NCBI GenBank assembly: GCA_019119335.1
Contig: DWXF01000050.1
Location: 1-64,000 of the forward strand
Length of the DNA: 64,000 nt
From: Candidatus Flavonifractor merdavium
GTDB taxonomy: Bacteria; Bacillota; Clostridia; Oscillospirales; Oscillospiraceae
Direction of reading: 5' to 3'
Part shown: positions 11,729-19,911 of the stretch, piece by piece
Numbering within the stretch: the stretch's first letter is position 1
Layout of the letters: every line of letters begins with the position of its first letter
The notes under the pieces: generated by a model
Told to the model about the DNA's origin: nothing
What the model saw: the letters and a program-made list of their open reading frames with translations, nothing else
Database searches by the model: none
Program-made: the position numbers and the translations under genes

Positions 11729-12214
11729 ATGGCCATGCAGCTCCGGGGGGACGCCCCCTTCTCCTATGGGATGGAACACTATCTGGATACGGTTTACCGG
11801 GCGGCCTGTCACAACGCCCCCACCATACAGGACGCGGAGGATGTGACCCAGGAGGTCTTTGAGGCCCTTCTGCGCAGCGGTAAGGCCTTTGCCGACGGGG
11901 AGCATCTGAAGGCGTGGCTGCTGCGGGTGGCTATCAACAAGTGCAGAAACCTCCACCGGGCCAAGCGGTCGGAGGAAGTGCCCCTGCCGCCTCAGTTCCC
12001 CGCTCCGCCGGGGACGGACGGCTCGGTTCTGGACGAGGTACGGGCTCTGCCGGAGCCCTACCGCAACGCCATCTACCTGCATTACTTTGAGGGCTACACC
12101 GCCAAGGAGATCGGGGAGATTCTGGGGGCCAAGCGGAACACCGTGCTGTCCTGGCTGGCCCGGGGACGGCAGGCCCTCCGGGAGCGGATGATCGGAGGCT
12201 TTGAGCATGAATAG
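11729..12214 (+). CDS. ECF-type RNA polymerase sigma factor (second copy)
   Basis: A 161-residue ECF sigma factor, the same length as the one at 137. It shares the DAEDVTQEVF core and the DGEH...WLLRVA pattern in region 2, and has a region 4 helix-turn-helix (YTAKEIGEILGAKRNTVLSWL). The ATG at 11729 follows AAAGGAG by about ten bases; an in-frame start at 11699 lacks a ribosome binding site. Its stop overlaps the start of the next gene by 8 bases (ATGAATAG), so sigma and partner are coupled. Function is inferred: response to an envelope signal sensed by the downstream membrane protein. Confidence 0.93.
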   Translation: MAMQLRGDAPFSYGMEHYLDTVYRAACHNAPTIQDAEDVTQEVFEALLRSGKAFADGEHLKAWLLRVAINKCRNLHRAKRSEEVPLPPQFPAPPGTDGSVLDEVRALPEPYRNAIYLHYFEGYTAKEIGEILGAKRNTVLSWLARGRQALRERMIGGFEHE

Positions 12215-13808
12215 ATTGGATTACATGGTCCAGGTGGAGGACCTCCACGCCTCTCCGGAGCTGCGCGGCCGGATCACGGCCCTGGCTGGTGAGGTCAAGC
12301 CGCCCCGGCGGCGGCTCAGGCCCTGGATGGGGGTATGCGCCGCCCTGGCGGTGGTGCTTCTGGGCGTGGGAGTGTTGAACGGAACCATCCCCCTGCTGCG
12401 GATCGGGGGCAGCTCCGGAAGCGGCGGCGGCGGCCATGACGAAGCTTCCACCTTCATGTCCTACGCCGGCCCCATTTTTCCCCTGACTCTGGAGGAGAAG
12501 AACGACGGTATCACAGCGGAGCGGAACACCACATTGGACTTTGCCCCCTGGGAGCCGGTATGGGTGGAGTCGGAGCACCGGGAGGAGGGGGGCTACTGGA
12601 GCCGCTCCACCGACATTCTGGTGACCGATTCCTACACCCTGGCCAATTCCACTGGCGAGGACCAGGAGGTGACGGTTTTGTACCCCTTTGTCGCCGGACT
12701 GTATGAGATCGAGGCCCTGCGGCCGGTCCTCACTCTGGATGGCGGGGAACTGCAGACGCAGCTGCACATCGGCACTTACTCCGGTTCCTTCGAAGGGACC
12801 TGGAACGGCACCATTGGCGGTGATCCCGACGGCAGCGTCAACCTGAACTACCCCGAGAGCTGGGCAGACTACAAGGCTCTGCTGGAGGACGGCAGCTATC
12901 TGAAAAACGCCCTGGGACCCGGGCCGGACGTGACCGGCGTGCCGGTCACTGTCTACAAGCTGACCGACCCATACAGCCCGCCCAAGGACGAGGAGGCGGG
13001 GATCACCAATCCCTCCCTGCGGGCCACCTTCCAGCTGGATTACAGCAAGACCAAGATCCTCACCTACGGCTTCCATGGCGCGTCTTTCGACCCTGAGGGC
13101 GGAACTATGCTGCAGGACTTCTCCATTCCCCAACCCGGCGACAGGGACTACGGCACACAAACCTACTACCTCATCGCCGTGGGGGAGGACATCCGGGACC
13201 TGACGCTCCAGGGCTTCGCCACGGGCCGCCTGGATGAGGACGCCGTGCCGCTGGACGGCTGCGGAGCCACGGTGGAGCGGTATGAGACCAACCTGGACGC
13301 GGTGCTGCGGGAGATTCTGCCCCAGCATCTGGACCTCCGGGAGATGGAGGGGCATACGCCCACAGGGCTGACCTTTGAGCAGGTCTACCGGGCCTTCCTG
13401 GAGCAGCTGCTCTCCTACGGGGTGCTGGCTGACCACACGGCGGAGCGGTATGACACCGGCTGGCTGGAAAACATTGAGGAGGGGCTGGACCGGGTGTGCT
13501 GGCTGGAGGCCCAGGTCACCATTCCCGCCGGGGAGAGCGTCACGGTGGAGGCCAGCTTCACCAAGGAGGCCAGTTTCGACTACGCCTGCGCCCACACCAA
13601 AAATCGCGGCGTATACGGCTACGACCTGGTGACGCAGCTGGGCTCCAACCTGACCTGTACGGAGCAGACCGCCACCCTGGAGGATCGGGGACTCATCGAA
13701 ATCGTCCGGCAGAACTTCGGCTTCGACCTGGAAAACGGGATAAATACCGTCACCCTGGACCCGGCCCAGGAGCACTATTATCTGGAGGTACGCCGCATAA
13801 CAGAATAG
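12207..13808 (+). CDS. Sigma-linked single-pass membrane protein, probable anti-sigma/sensor
   Basis: A 533-residue protein with an N-terminal cytoplasmic segment of about 35 residues rich in Arg, then one membrane helix (about residues 37-58, WMGVCAALAVVLLGVGVLNG). A Gly/Ser linker (SSGSGGGG) and a large extracytoplasmic region of about 460 residues follow. The extracytoplasmic part is rich in beta-type sequence and aromatic residues, with no motif I can name. The topology and the coupling to the sigma factor gene fit an anti-sigma factor that senses the envelope. It is the intact counterpart of the frameshifted partner at 619, although the two ectodomains do not look closely alike. Confidence 0.8.
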   Translation: MNRLDYMVQVEDLHASPELRGRITALAGEVKPPRRRLRPWMGVCAALAVVLLGVGVLNGTIPLLRIGGSSGSGGGGHDEASTFMSYAGPIFPLTLEEKNDGITAERNTTLDFAPWEPVWVESEHREEGGYWSRSTDILVTDSYTLANSTGEDQEVTVLYPFVAGLYEIEALRPVLTLDGGELQTQLHIGTYSGSFEGTWNGTIGGDPDGSVNLNYPESWADYKALLEDGSYLKNALGPGPDVTGVPVTVYKLTDPYSPPKDEEAGITNPSLRATFQLDYSKTKILTYGFHGASFDPEGGTMLQDFSIPQPGDRDYGTQTYYLIAVGEDIRDLTLQGFATGRLDEDAVPLDGCGATVERYETNLDAVLREILPQHLDLREMEGHTPTGLTFEQVYRAFLEQLLSYGVLADHTAERYDTGWLENIEEGLDRVCWLEAQVTIPAGESVTVEASFTKEASFDYACAHTKNRGVYGYDLVTQLGSNLTCTEQTATLEDRGLIEIVRQNFGFDLENGINTVTLDPAQEHYYLEVRRITE

Positions 13809-13809
13809 A

Positions 13810-13845
13810 AAAAATGTGCCGCCCCGGCCGGGGCGGCACATTTTT
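13810..13845. terminator. Bidirectional terminator between the sigma unit and citrate synthase
   Basis: A 16-bp stem (13810-13825 with 13830-13845) has A/T tails on both sides and serves both convergent units. Confidence 0.93.
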
Positions 13846-13851
13846 CTTGGT

Positions 13852-15216
13852 TCAGCGCTGCTGCATGGGCACATAATCGGTGTGCGTACCCACATATTTA
13901 TAGGCCGGGCGAATGATCTTGCCCATATTGATCAGCTCCTCGATGCGGTGGGCGGACCAGCCGGCGATACGGGCCATGGCGAAGATGGGAGTATACAGCT
14001 CCAGAGGCAGGTCCAGCATGTGGTACACGAAGCCGGAGTAGAAGTCCACGTTGGCGGACACGCCCTTGTACATCTTCCGCTCTCCGGCAATAACCTCGGG
14101 GCCCAGCCGCTCCACCAGGGAGTAGAGTTCGTACTCCTCGTTGCGGCCCTTCTCCCGGGACAGCTTCTCCACAAAGGAGTGGAGCAGGTTGGCGCGGGGG
14201 TCGGACAGGGAATACACGGCATGGCCCATACCGTAAATGAGACCGGCCTTGTCGAAAGCCTTCTTGTCCAGCAGGTCCTGGAGGTAGCGGCGCACCTCAT
14301 CCTCGTCCTTCCAGTCCTTCACCTGCTCCTTCATGTCCTCAAACATGCGCACTACCTTGATATTGGCGCCGCCGTGCTTGGGACCCTTCAGGGAGGCCAG
14401 GGCGGCCGCCATGCAGGAGTAGGTATCGGTACCGGAGGAGGTGACCACGTGAGTGGTGAAGGTGGAGTTGTTGCCGCCGCCATGCTCGGCGTGGAGGGTC
14501 AGACAGATATCCAGCACGTGGGCCTCCCAGAAGGAGTAGGTGGAGTCCGCCCGCAGCAGGGAAAGGATGTTCTCCGCCGCCGACAGCTCCGGCCGGGGTG
14601 CGTGGATATACAGGCTGCTGCCGCTCCTATAGTTCCAGGCCTGATAGCCGTAGACGCTGAGCATGGGGAACAGGGAAATGAGCTGCACACACTGGCGCAT
14701 GACGTTGGGCAGGGAGATATCGTCCGCCCGGTCGTCATAGGAGGCCAGATTGAGCACGCTGCGGGCCAGGGAATTCATAATGTCGTGGCTGGGGGCTTTC
14801 AGGATCACATCCCGCACAAAGTTGTTGGGCAGGGACCGGTAGTAGGACAGCTGCTTGGTAAAGCTCTCCAGTTCCTCCTGGTTGGGCAGGTGGCCCAGCA
14901 GCAGCAGATAAGCGGTCTCCTCAAAGCCAAACCGGCCCTCCTTCAGCGCGCCCTCCACCAACTGCTCCACATCGACCCCACGGTAATAGAGCTTGCCGTC
15001 GCAGGGCAGCTCCTCCCCGTCCACAATCTTCTTGGCCACGATGTCGGAGACCTCGGTGAGGCCCGCCAGCACGCCCTTGCCGTTCAGGTCCCGCAGGCCC
15101 CGCTTTACGTCGTACTTTACAAAGTCGTCCGGATCAATACTGCTGTTGCGCAGCGCCTGGGCCGCCAGCGCCTCGATCTCGGGGGTGATGTCGCAGTAGT
15201 TCGGATTGCTCGCCAT
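13852..15216 (-). CDS. Citrate synthase (Si-type, citrate/2-methylcitrate synthase family)
   Basis: A 454-residue enzyme that condenses acetyl-CoA with oxaloacetate. Visible active-site blocks are LTLHAEHGGGNNST (first catalytic His), GMGHAVYSLSDPRA (second His) and ANVDFYSGFVYHMLDLP (catalytic Asp). The N-terminal ~70 residues resemble those of clostridial family members rather than the short CitZ type. The ATG follows GGAGG by seven bases. It is a monocistronic unit. With gdhA it would supply 2-oxoglutarate and glutamate through a partial TCA path. A propionyl-CoA preference cannot be excluded. Confidence 0.93.
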   Translation of the reverse strand: MASNPNYCDITPEIEALAAQALRNSSIDPDDFVKYDVKRGLRDLNGKGVLAGLTEVSDIVAKKIVDGEELPCDGKLYYRGVDVEQLVEGALKEGRFGFEETAYLLLLGHLPNQEELESFTKQLSYYRSLPNNFVRDVILKAPSHDIMNSLARSVLNLASYDDRADDISLPNVMRQCVQLISLFPMLSVYGYQAWNYRSGSSLYIHAPRPELSAAENILSLLRADSTYSFWEAHVLDICLTLHAEHGGGNNSTFTTHVVTSSGTDTYSCMAAALASLKGPKHGGANIKVVRMFEDMKEQVKDWKDEDEVRRYLQDLLDKKAFDKAGLIYGMGHAVYSLSDPRANLLHSFVEKLSREKGRNEEYELYSLVERLGPEVIAGERKMYKGVSANVDFYSGFVYHMLDLPLELYTPIFAMARIAGWSAHRIEELINMGKIIRPAYKYVGTHTDYVPMQQR

Positions 15217-15335
15217 AGAAAACCTCCATTCTCGTCCGTGCCAACACAGCCCCCTACGGGCTGTGACATTTCTGATAAGAAGGATATCATAAAAATGTTA
15301 CCAATTTATGAATCAAAACGCAACCTTTCTTGCAA

Positions 15336-15363
15336 AAAACGGCGGAGTTTCCTCCGCCGTTTT
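15336..15363 (-). terminator. corA terminator
   Basis: A 12-bp perfect stem (15336-15347 with 15352-15363, arm AAAACGGCGGAG) lies directly behind the corA stop. The U-rich tail on the minus strand is its own A/T arm plus TT. Confidence 0.85.
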
Positions 15364-15366
15364 GAT

Positions 15367-16293
15367 TCAGAACAGGTCCTTCCGCTTCAGCAGGATGCCG
15401 GCAATCACGATGGCCACCGCCGCCACCACCAGAGGGATCCACCAGAAGTGGTCCAGGGGCAGGCCGGTGGTGATGTTCATGCCGTAGAAGCCGAAGATGA
15501 TATTGGGTATGGTGAGCAGGATAGTGATGGAAGTCAGCACCTTCATGATCACATTCAGGTTGTTGGAAATCACGCTGGCAAAGGCATCCATCATGCCCGA
15601 AATGATGGAGGAGTAGATATTGGCCATCTCGATGGCCTGGCGCACCTCAATGAGCACGTCCTCCAGCAGGTCGTGGTCCTCCTCATAAAGGGTAATGATG
15701 CGGCCCCGGAGGATCTTCTCCAGGGTGACCTCATTGGCCTTCAGGGAGGTGTTGAAGTAGACCAGCGACTTCTCCAGGTCCAGCAGCTGGATGAGCTCCT
15801 TGTTCCGCTGGGATTTGTACAGCTGCCGCTCCATATAGTTGTAGATCTTGTCGATCTGCTTCAGGTACTGCAAAAAGCGCTTGGCCACCTGGAGGAGCAT
15901 ATACAGGATAAAGCTTGTACGCTTCTGGGTCTCGGCATTGCGCACCAGGCCGTCCTGAAAGTCCTTGAGAATGGAAGTCTCCTTCAGGCAGACGGTAATA
16001 ATGTGCTTCTGGGTGACGATGATGCCCAGAGGGAGGGTGGAGTACACCACCGCGTCGTCCTTCTCCACCGAGGGCACGTCGATGATAATGAGGGTCTGAC
16101 CGTCCTCGGTGTCGATACGGGAGGTCTCCTCCTCGTCCAGGGCGGCCCGCAGGAAGGTGGGCTCCACCCCCAGGGTCACCGCCACCGTGTTCAGCTCATC
16201 CTCGCTGGGGTAGGTCAGGTTCACCCAGCAGCCGTCCTGGACGGAATCCAGCCGGGTCATTTTTCCATTGATGGTCTTGTAGATGGAAAGCAT
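15367..16293 (-). CDS. corA: CorA family magnesium/divalent cation transporter
   Basis: A 308-residue membrane channel with a large N-terminal cytoplasmic domain, a long helix (about 150-230), and two C-terminal membrane helices. The signature YGMN sits at the end of the first helix (about residue 275), and the protein ends in a basic tail (LLKRKDLF). ATG 16293 is chosen over GTG 16302 because the AAAGG box sits about ten bases from the ATG and almost touches the GTG. Substrate by family: Mg2+, also Co2+ or Ni2+. Expression appears to be controlled by a structured leader with an internal terminator. Confidence 0.93.
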   Translation of the reverse strand: MLSIYKTINGKMTRLDSVQDGCWVNLTYPSEDELNTVAVTLGVEPTFLRAALDEEETSRIDTEDGQTLIIIDVPSVEKDDAVVYSTLPLGIIVTQKHIITVCLKETSILKDFQDGLVRNAETQKRTSFILYMLLQVAKRFLQYLKQIDKIYNYMERQLYKSQRNKELIQLLDLEKSLVYFNTSLKANEVTLEKILRGRIITLYEEDHDLLEDVLIEVRQAIEMANIYSSIISGMMDAFASVISNNLNVIMKVLTSITILLTIPNIIFGFYGMNITTGLPLDHFWWIPLVVAAVAIVIAGILLKRKDLF

Positions 16294-16331
16294 TCCGCTC
16301 ACGCCTTTCTGGGCGCGGGGGCCAAAAGGGC

Positions 16332-16522
16332 AAAAAAATCCCCGCAGCCTGTTTCTAGCCGCCCCCGCGGGTCTCCCCGCCAGGGCACGCGGCGTCCAGG
16401 CGTGCGGGTCCGCCGGCCTTGCCGGTCAGACGGGGAGCCTGCGCGCCGCGTTTGGTACACTGTATGCTCGACTCAGAGGGTCACCGCTCACGGCGCATAT
16501 CACTCCCTTATCATGTGTTGTC
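16332..16522 (-). promoter_or_regulatory. Structured leader RNA with terminator upstream of corA (candidate riboswitch)
   Basis: On the minus strand, a ~190-nt leader runs from the predicted start (about 16522) to a T7 run (16332-16338). It folds by eye into an outer stem CTCCCCG/CGGGGAG enclosing two hairpins (CCGGC/GCCGG and GCACGC/GCGTGC), preceded by a GCGCCG/CGGCGC stem. The final hairpin CCCGCGG/CTGCGGG (16341-16371) abuts the T-run and looks like an intrinsic terminator. It lies 40 bp before the corA start. I could not match it to the M-box or any other known class. Confidence 0.6.
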
Positions 16523-16528
16523 AGGTTC

Positions 16529-16557
16529 ATTATATGCCTTTTCTTTTGGGATTGCAA
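16529..16557 (-). promoter_or_regulatory. Sigma-A promoter of the corA leader
   Basis: On the minus strand, TTGCAA (16552-16557), a 17-bp spacer and a perfect TATAAT (16529-16534). Confidence 0.88.
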
Positions 16558-16574
16558 GGCCCTCCCGTTCAGGC

Positions 16575-16609
16575 GAGCCGCCGCGGGGCCATCGGCCCCA
16601 CGGCGGCTC
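16575..16609 (-). terminator. Stable hairpin at the end of the dcw operon
   Basis: A 15-bp stem with one mismatch (16575-16590 with 16594-16609) sits 17 bp downstream of the ftsZ stop. No T-run follows on the minus strand, so it could be a Rho-assisted terminator or an mRNA-stabilising end. Confidence 0.6.
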
Positions 16610-16625
16610 CGGATTGCTTGGCTGC

Positions 16626-17759
16626 TCAGCGGCCGCCCCGGTTGAAGATCTTGAAGATATCCTCAAAGGGATCGTCCGCCGCGGATGCGGCAGCGGCGGG
16701 TTCCTTCTTCTGCTCGCTCTGCTCCTGCCCCGCCTGCTGTTCCCGGTTCTTCTTCTCCTTTTCTCCGGCGTTGGAGAACAGATTGTTGGGAATATTGTCC
16801 TCCCGTTCCTCAAAGCCAGTGGCAATGACGGTGACCCGCACTTCGTCCTCCAGGGTGTCGTCGAAGGTGGCGCCGAAGATGATGAGGGCGTCGGGATGGG
16901 CGGCCTCCTGCACCATGTTGGCGGCCACATCCACCTCGTCCAGGCCGATCTCGGTGGAGCCGGTGACGTTGACCAGCACGCCCTTGGCCCCGTTGATGGA
17001 GGTCTCCAGCAGGGGGCTGGAAATGGCCATCTTGGCCGCCTCCTCCGCCCGGTTCTTGCCGGCGGCCCGGCCCACGCCCATGTGGGCCATGCCGGCGTTC
17101 TGCATCACGGCGGTGACGTCGGCAAAGTCCAGGTTGATGAGGCCGGTATTCTTGATGAGGTCGGAGATAGACTGCACCGCCTGACGCAGTACGTCGTCGG
17201 CGATTTCGAAGGCGTTGGCGAAGGTGATCTTCTGGTCGGTGGCCAGCTTCAGCCGCTCGTTGGGGATGATAACCAGGCTGTCCACCCGGGTACGCAGCTC
17301 CTCAATGCCCTTTTCCGCCTGCATCATCCGCCGGCGGCCCTCAAAGTTGAAGGGCTTGGTGACCACGCCCACCGTCAGGATGCCCATTTCCTTGGCGATA
17401 TCCGCCACGATGGGGGCCGCGCCGGTACCGGTTCCGCCTCCCATACCGGCGGTGATAAACACCATGTCGGTCTCCTCCAGCGCCTTGGAAACGGCGCTGC
17501 GGCTCTCCTCGGCGGACTTGCGGCCCACCTCCGGGTCGCTGCCCGCGCCCTGACCGCCGGTGAGCTTCTCGCCGATCTGAATCTTTACAGTAGCGCTGGA
17601 TACGTCAAGCGCCTGCTTGTCCGTATTCACCGCGATAAAATCCACACCCTTGGTTCCGGTCTTGACCATCCGGTTGACCACGTTGTTGCCGCCCCCGCCA
17701 ACGCCGATGACCTTGATGGTAACGACGGTATCGGGACCGGTATCCAGCCCAAACGCCAT
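16626..17759 (-). CDS. ftsZ: Cell division GTPase FtsZ
   Basis: A 377-residue tubulin homologue that polymerises into the division ring. The tubulin signature GGGTGTG lies at 107-113, the N-terminal nucleotide loop [10 protein letters not shown] at 21-30, and the T7 catalytic loop NLDFADV near 207. A Gln/Lys/Glu-rich linker leads to the conserved C-terminal peptide [16 protein letters not shown], which binds membrane tethers. The ATG follows AGGAGG. It is the last gene of the dcw operon. No ftsA precedes it, so the ring would be tethered by another protein (SepF is usual in such genomes) encoded elsewhere. Confidence 0.98.
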   Translation of the reverse strand: MAFGLDTGPDTVVTIKVIGVGGGGNNVVNRMVKTGTKGVDFIAVNTDKQALDVSSATVKIQIGEKLTGGQGAGSDPEVGRKSAEESRSAVSKALEETDMVFITAGMGGGTGTGAAPIVADIAKEMGILTVGVVTKPFNFEGRRRMMQAEKGIEELRTRVDSLVIIPNERLKLATDQKITFANAFEIADDVLRQAVQSISDLIKNTGLINLDFADVTAVMQNAGMAHMGVGRAAGKNRAEEAAKMAISSPLLETSINGAKGVLVNVTGSTEIGLDEVDVAANMVQEAAHPDALIIFGATFDDTLEDEVRVTVIATGFEEREDNIPNNLFSNAGEKEKKNREQQAGQEQSEQKKEPAAAASAADDPFEDIFKIFNRGGR

Positions 17760-17821
17760 AATTGTTCCTCCTATGTAAAACGAATTCGTATTATCTCTCT
17801 ATTCATGGGCGGAAAAATGAG

Positions 17822-18208
17822 CTATTTTGTACCCTCACCCTCCAAAGAACCCATATCTTGTTTTATTTTATCCCTCTTTTGCTTGGAGGTCAATAGCTCC
17901 CGCCGGATTTCCGCAAAGTTTTGGAACATTCTCGTTCCAAAGACCACCACCGCCGCCAGGTAGAGGGGAATCCCCAGATTTTGGCCCAGCCAGGTGAGAA
18001 AGACCGCGATCAGGGCATTTCCCACAGTACCCGACAAAAATACGTCCAGCTTGAACTCCCCGGCCACTCTGGCCCGGAAGCCTCCCAGGGCGGAGTCCAG
18101 CGCCGCCAGCAGCCCGGCGGCGGCGTAGAGAGAGTATTGACTGGGAATGGCCCAGGGGAACAGAAATCCCGCCGCCAGACCCGCCAGCAGTCCCACCAGC
18201 TCCAGCAT
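17822..18208 (-). CDS. sbp: Small basic protein Sbp (DUF1290 family)
   Basis: A 128-residue membrane protein with three to four hydrophobic helices in the first 95 residues (LVGLLAGLAAGFLFPWAIP at the start, LYLAAVVVFGTRMFQNFAEIRR at about 82-103) and a charged cytoplasmic tail. It matches the Sbp family found in the B. subtilis dcw region next to the ylxW/ylxX genes. The function is unknown. Its start overlaps the stop of the DUF881 gene as TAATG, and ftsZ follows after 62 bp. Confidence 0.85.
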   Translation of the reverse strand: MLELVGLLAGLAAGFLFPWAIPSQYSLYAAAGLLAALDSALGGFRARVAGEFKLDVFLSGTVGNALIAVFLTWLGQNLGIPLYLAAVVVFGTRMFQNFAEIRRELLTSKQKRDKIKQDMGSLEGEGTK

Positions 18209-18960
18209 TACTCCTCACCCTCCTCCTCGCCCGGCGTCACGGTATGGGCGTATTGATAGTCCACGGTCCCGTTATACTTGGGGATAAGCAGCAGATCGCT
18301 GGGGGTCACCTTCACCGTGATCCCCCACTGGCTGAGCACGTCCACCACCCCGTTGCGCATGGTTACAGCGTTATATAGGGTATCCGGGTCGCCGATGGCA
18401 AAGATAACGTAGGGGGCGGCGTACCGCCGGCCGTTCACCGTCACCACCGCCCCGGTACAGCGCACCTCGCTGGTGGCCAGCAGCCGCTCCCCGTTGAGAG
18501 AGATGGCTTCCGCCCCGGCAGAGCGCAGCTCGTTGATCACCGACAGCAGATCGTTGTCGTGGATTAAGTAGTCGGCCTCGTCGCCGGTGACGTTGGTGGA
18601 GCTGGAGTCCTCCAGGATCACCGTCACCCCCGGCCCCTCCACGTCGGTGAGACCGGCGGTGATCTCCAGCTTGTCCAACTCGGCCCGCAGGGCCTCGCTT
18701 CCCTCATCGCCGGAGGCCGCCTGGTCCCGGTAGAGGGCCAGCTCGCTCTGAAGCTGCTCCACCTGGTCGGCCAGGCCATCCTTCTGGTCCATCAGCTCGT
18801 TGTACAGATTCTGGAGGGTCTCCAGCCGGCTGGCGGTGGCGGCATCCGCCGCTCCGGTGAGCTTGACCCCCCGCAGCTGGGCCGCCAGCAGAAAGCCCAC
18901 GATGGCACAAACCACCACTACCGCCAGTTCTCCTTTACTGCGCCGTTTCTTTTCATTCAT
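18208..18960 (-). CDS. DUF881 family protein (YlxW/YlxX-like)
   Basis: A 250-residue protein with a short basic N-terminus, one membrane helix (about 10-28, LAVVVVCAIVGFLLAAQL), and a coiled coil (about 40-95, with LETLQNLYNELMDQKDGLADQ). A DUF881 ectodomain follows with the block GPGVTVILEDS and VINELRSAGAEAISLNGERL. In B. subtilis such proteins sit between divIB and sbp, as here. The role is unknown, presumably envelope- or division-related. It overlaps ftsQ by 8 bases at its start and sbp by one base at its end. Confidence 0.88.
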   Translation of the reverse strand: MNEKKRRSKGELAVVVVCAIVGFLLAAQLRGVKLTGAADAATASRLETLQNLYNELMDQKDGLADQVEQLQSELALYRDQAASGDEGSEALRAELDKLEITAGLTDVEGPGVTVILEDSSSTNVTGDEADYLIHDNDLLSVINELRSAGAEAISLNGERLLATSEVRCTGAVVTVNGRRYAAPYVIFAIGDPDTLYNAVTMRNGVVDVLSQWGITVKVTPSDLLLIPKYNGTVDYQYAHTVTPGEEEGEE

Positions 18961-19837
18961 CCGTATCGTTCTCTCCTTGTGGGCTCTCGCTGGCCGCCGG
19001 CGGCTCGGTCTCCCCGCCGCCCTCTCCTTCCGGAGTGGGGTCGGGCTGGCCGGGCAGCCACCGGTCGGGCAGCAGATGGGTCACTCGGCCCTCGTAGTTC
19101 TGGTCCAGGGTGCCGGAGCGGGCGATCCCCCGCTCATCCATGCTCTCCAGGGCCCGTTTCAGTTCATAGGTCTCCTGGTCAAAGTCCCCGTTCAGGGGGA
19201 AGATCACCGTCAGGTCTGCTCCGTAGCCGAAGCGGATTTCATTGTCGCTGCTCAGATCAACAAAGCCGGTAAGGCTGCCGGTCATCTGCATCTCCCCGAT
19301 GGCGGCAAAGAATTCCCGCAGCCGGTCCAGCTTGTTCTGCTCCTCGGGGGCCACCGTCAGCCGCCCGCCCACCGACGGGTCCAGGGGGGTCAGCCCCATC
19401 ACCTGGGGCAGGTTTTCGGTGAGGGAGGAATCCCCCGCCTCCAGGATCTTGCACCGGTGGTCCAGCAGCCAGCAGGTCCCCCCGCTCTCCACCCAGGCCA
19501 CCGGCACGCTCTCGGTGACGTAAAACACCAGCGTGTCGGGCAGCTTGCGCTGAATGGAAAGATCGTCCACATAGGGCAGGCGGGTAAGAATCTGGGAGAT
19601 CATCTGGCTTTTGTTCAGGGCAAACAGGTTGTCCCCCTGCTGCACGCCGGAGGCGGCGATGACCTCCTCCGCCGTATAGCGGCTGTTGCCCTCCACCAGC
19701 ATGGTGTTCACCCGAAAAAACACCACGCAGCCCAGGACAATGGCGGCAAGGATCAGCAGAATGGACAGCAGCTTATAGAGGCCGCCGAAGCGTCCCCGGT
19801 TGCGCCGCCTTCCTTTTCTGCTCCTTCTTGCCGCCAT
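18953..19837 (-). CDS. ftsQ: Cell division protein FtsQ/DivIB
   Basis: A 294-residue bitopic division protein. The Arg/Lys-rich cytoplasmic tail (MAARRSRKGRRRNRG) is followed by one membrane helix (about 24-45, LLSILLILAAIVLGCVVFF) and a POTRA domain (about 50-120, VNTMLVEGNSRYTAEEVIAA...). The beta domain carries YVDDLSIQRKLPDTLVFYVTE, and the C-terminus is acidic and Pro/Glu-rich. It would stabilise the FtsL/FtsB-type complex at the septum. The start is at ATG after AGGAG. The 74-bp gap to murA has a T-rich segment that might hold an internal promoter, but no convincing box pair. Confidence 0.9.
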   Translation of the reverse strand: MAARRSRKGRRRNRGRFGGLYKLLSILLILAAIVLGCVVFFRVNTMLVEGNSRYTAEEVIAASGVQQGDNLFALNKSQMISQILTRLPYVDDLSIQRKLPDTLVFYVTESVPVAWVESGGTCWLLDHRCKILEAGDSSLTENLPQVMGLTPLDPSVGGRLTVAPEEQNKLDRLREFFAAIGEMQMTGSLTGFVDLSSDNEIRFGYGADLTVIFPLNGDFDQETYELKRALESMDERGIARSGTLDQNYEGRVTHLLPDRWLPGQPDPTPEGEGGGETEPPAASESPQGENDTDE

Positions 19838-19911
19838 GCCTTCGGTCTCCTGTCTGTTTGCTTCTTTCCTATACTATCTCACAAAAAGAATAAAAATGTG
19901 TAAAGATGCTC

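Noticed and set aside
16332-16522. M-box (ykoK) magnesium riboswitch in front of corA.
   Set aside because: The characteristic GUUAGGUGAGGCUCC-type core and following conserved loops are not present on the leader strand, so I report it only as an unclassified structured leader.
13816-17184. An 1122-codon plus-strand open frame across citrate synthase, corA and ftsZ.
   Set aside because: It lies antisense to three well-recognised genes, and its composition is typical of antisense reading in GC-rich DNA.
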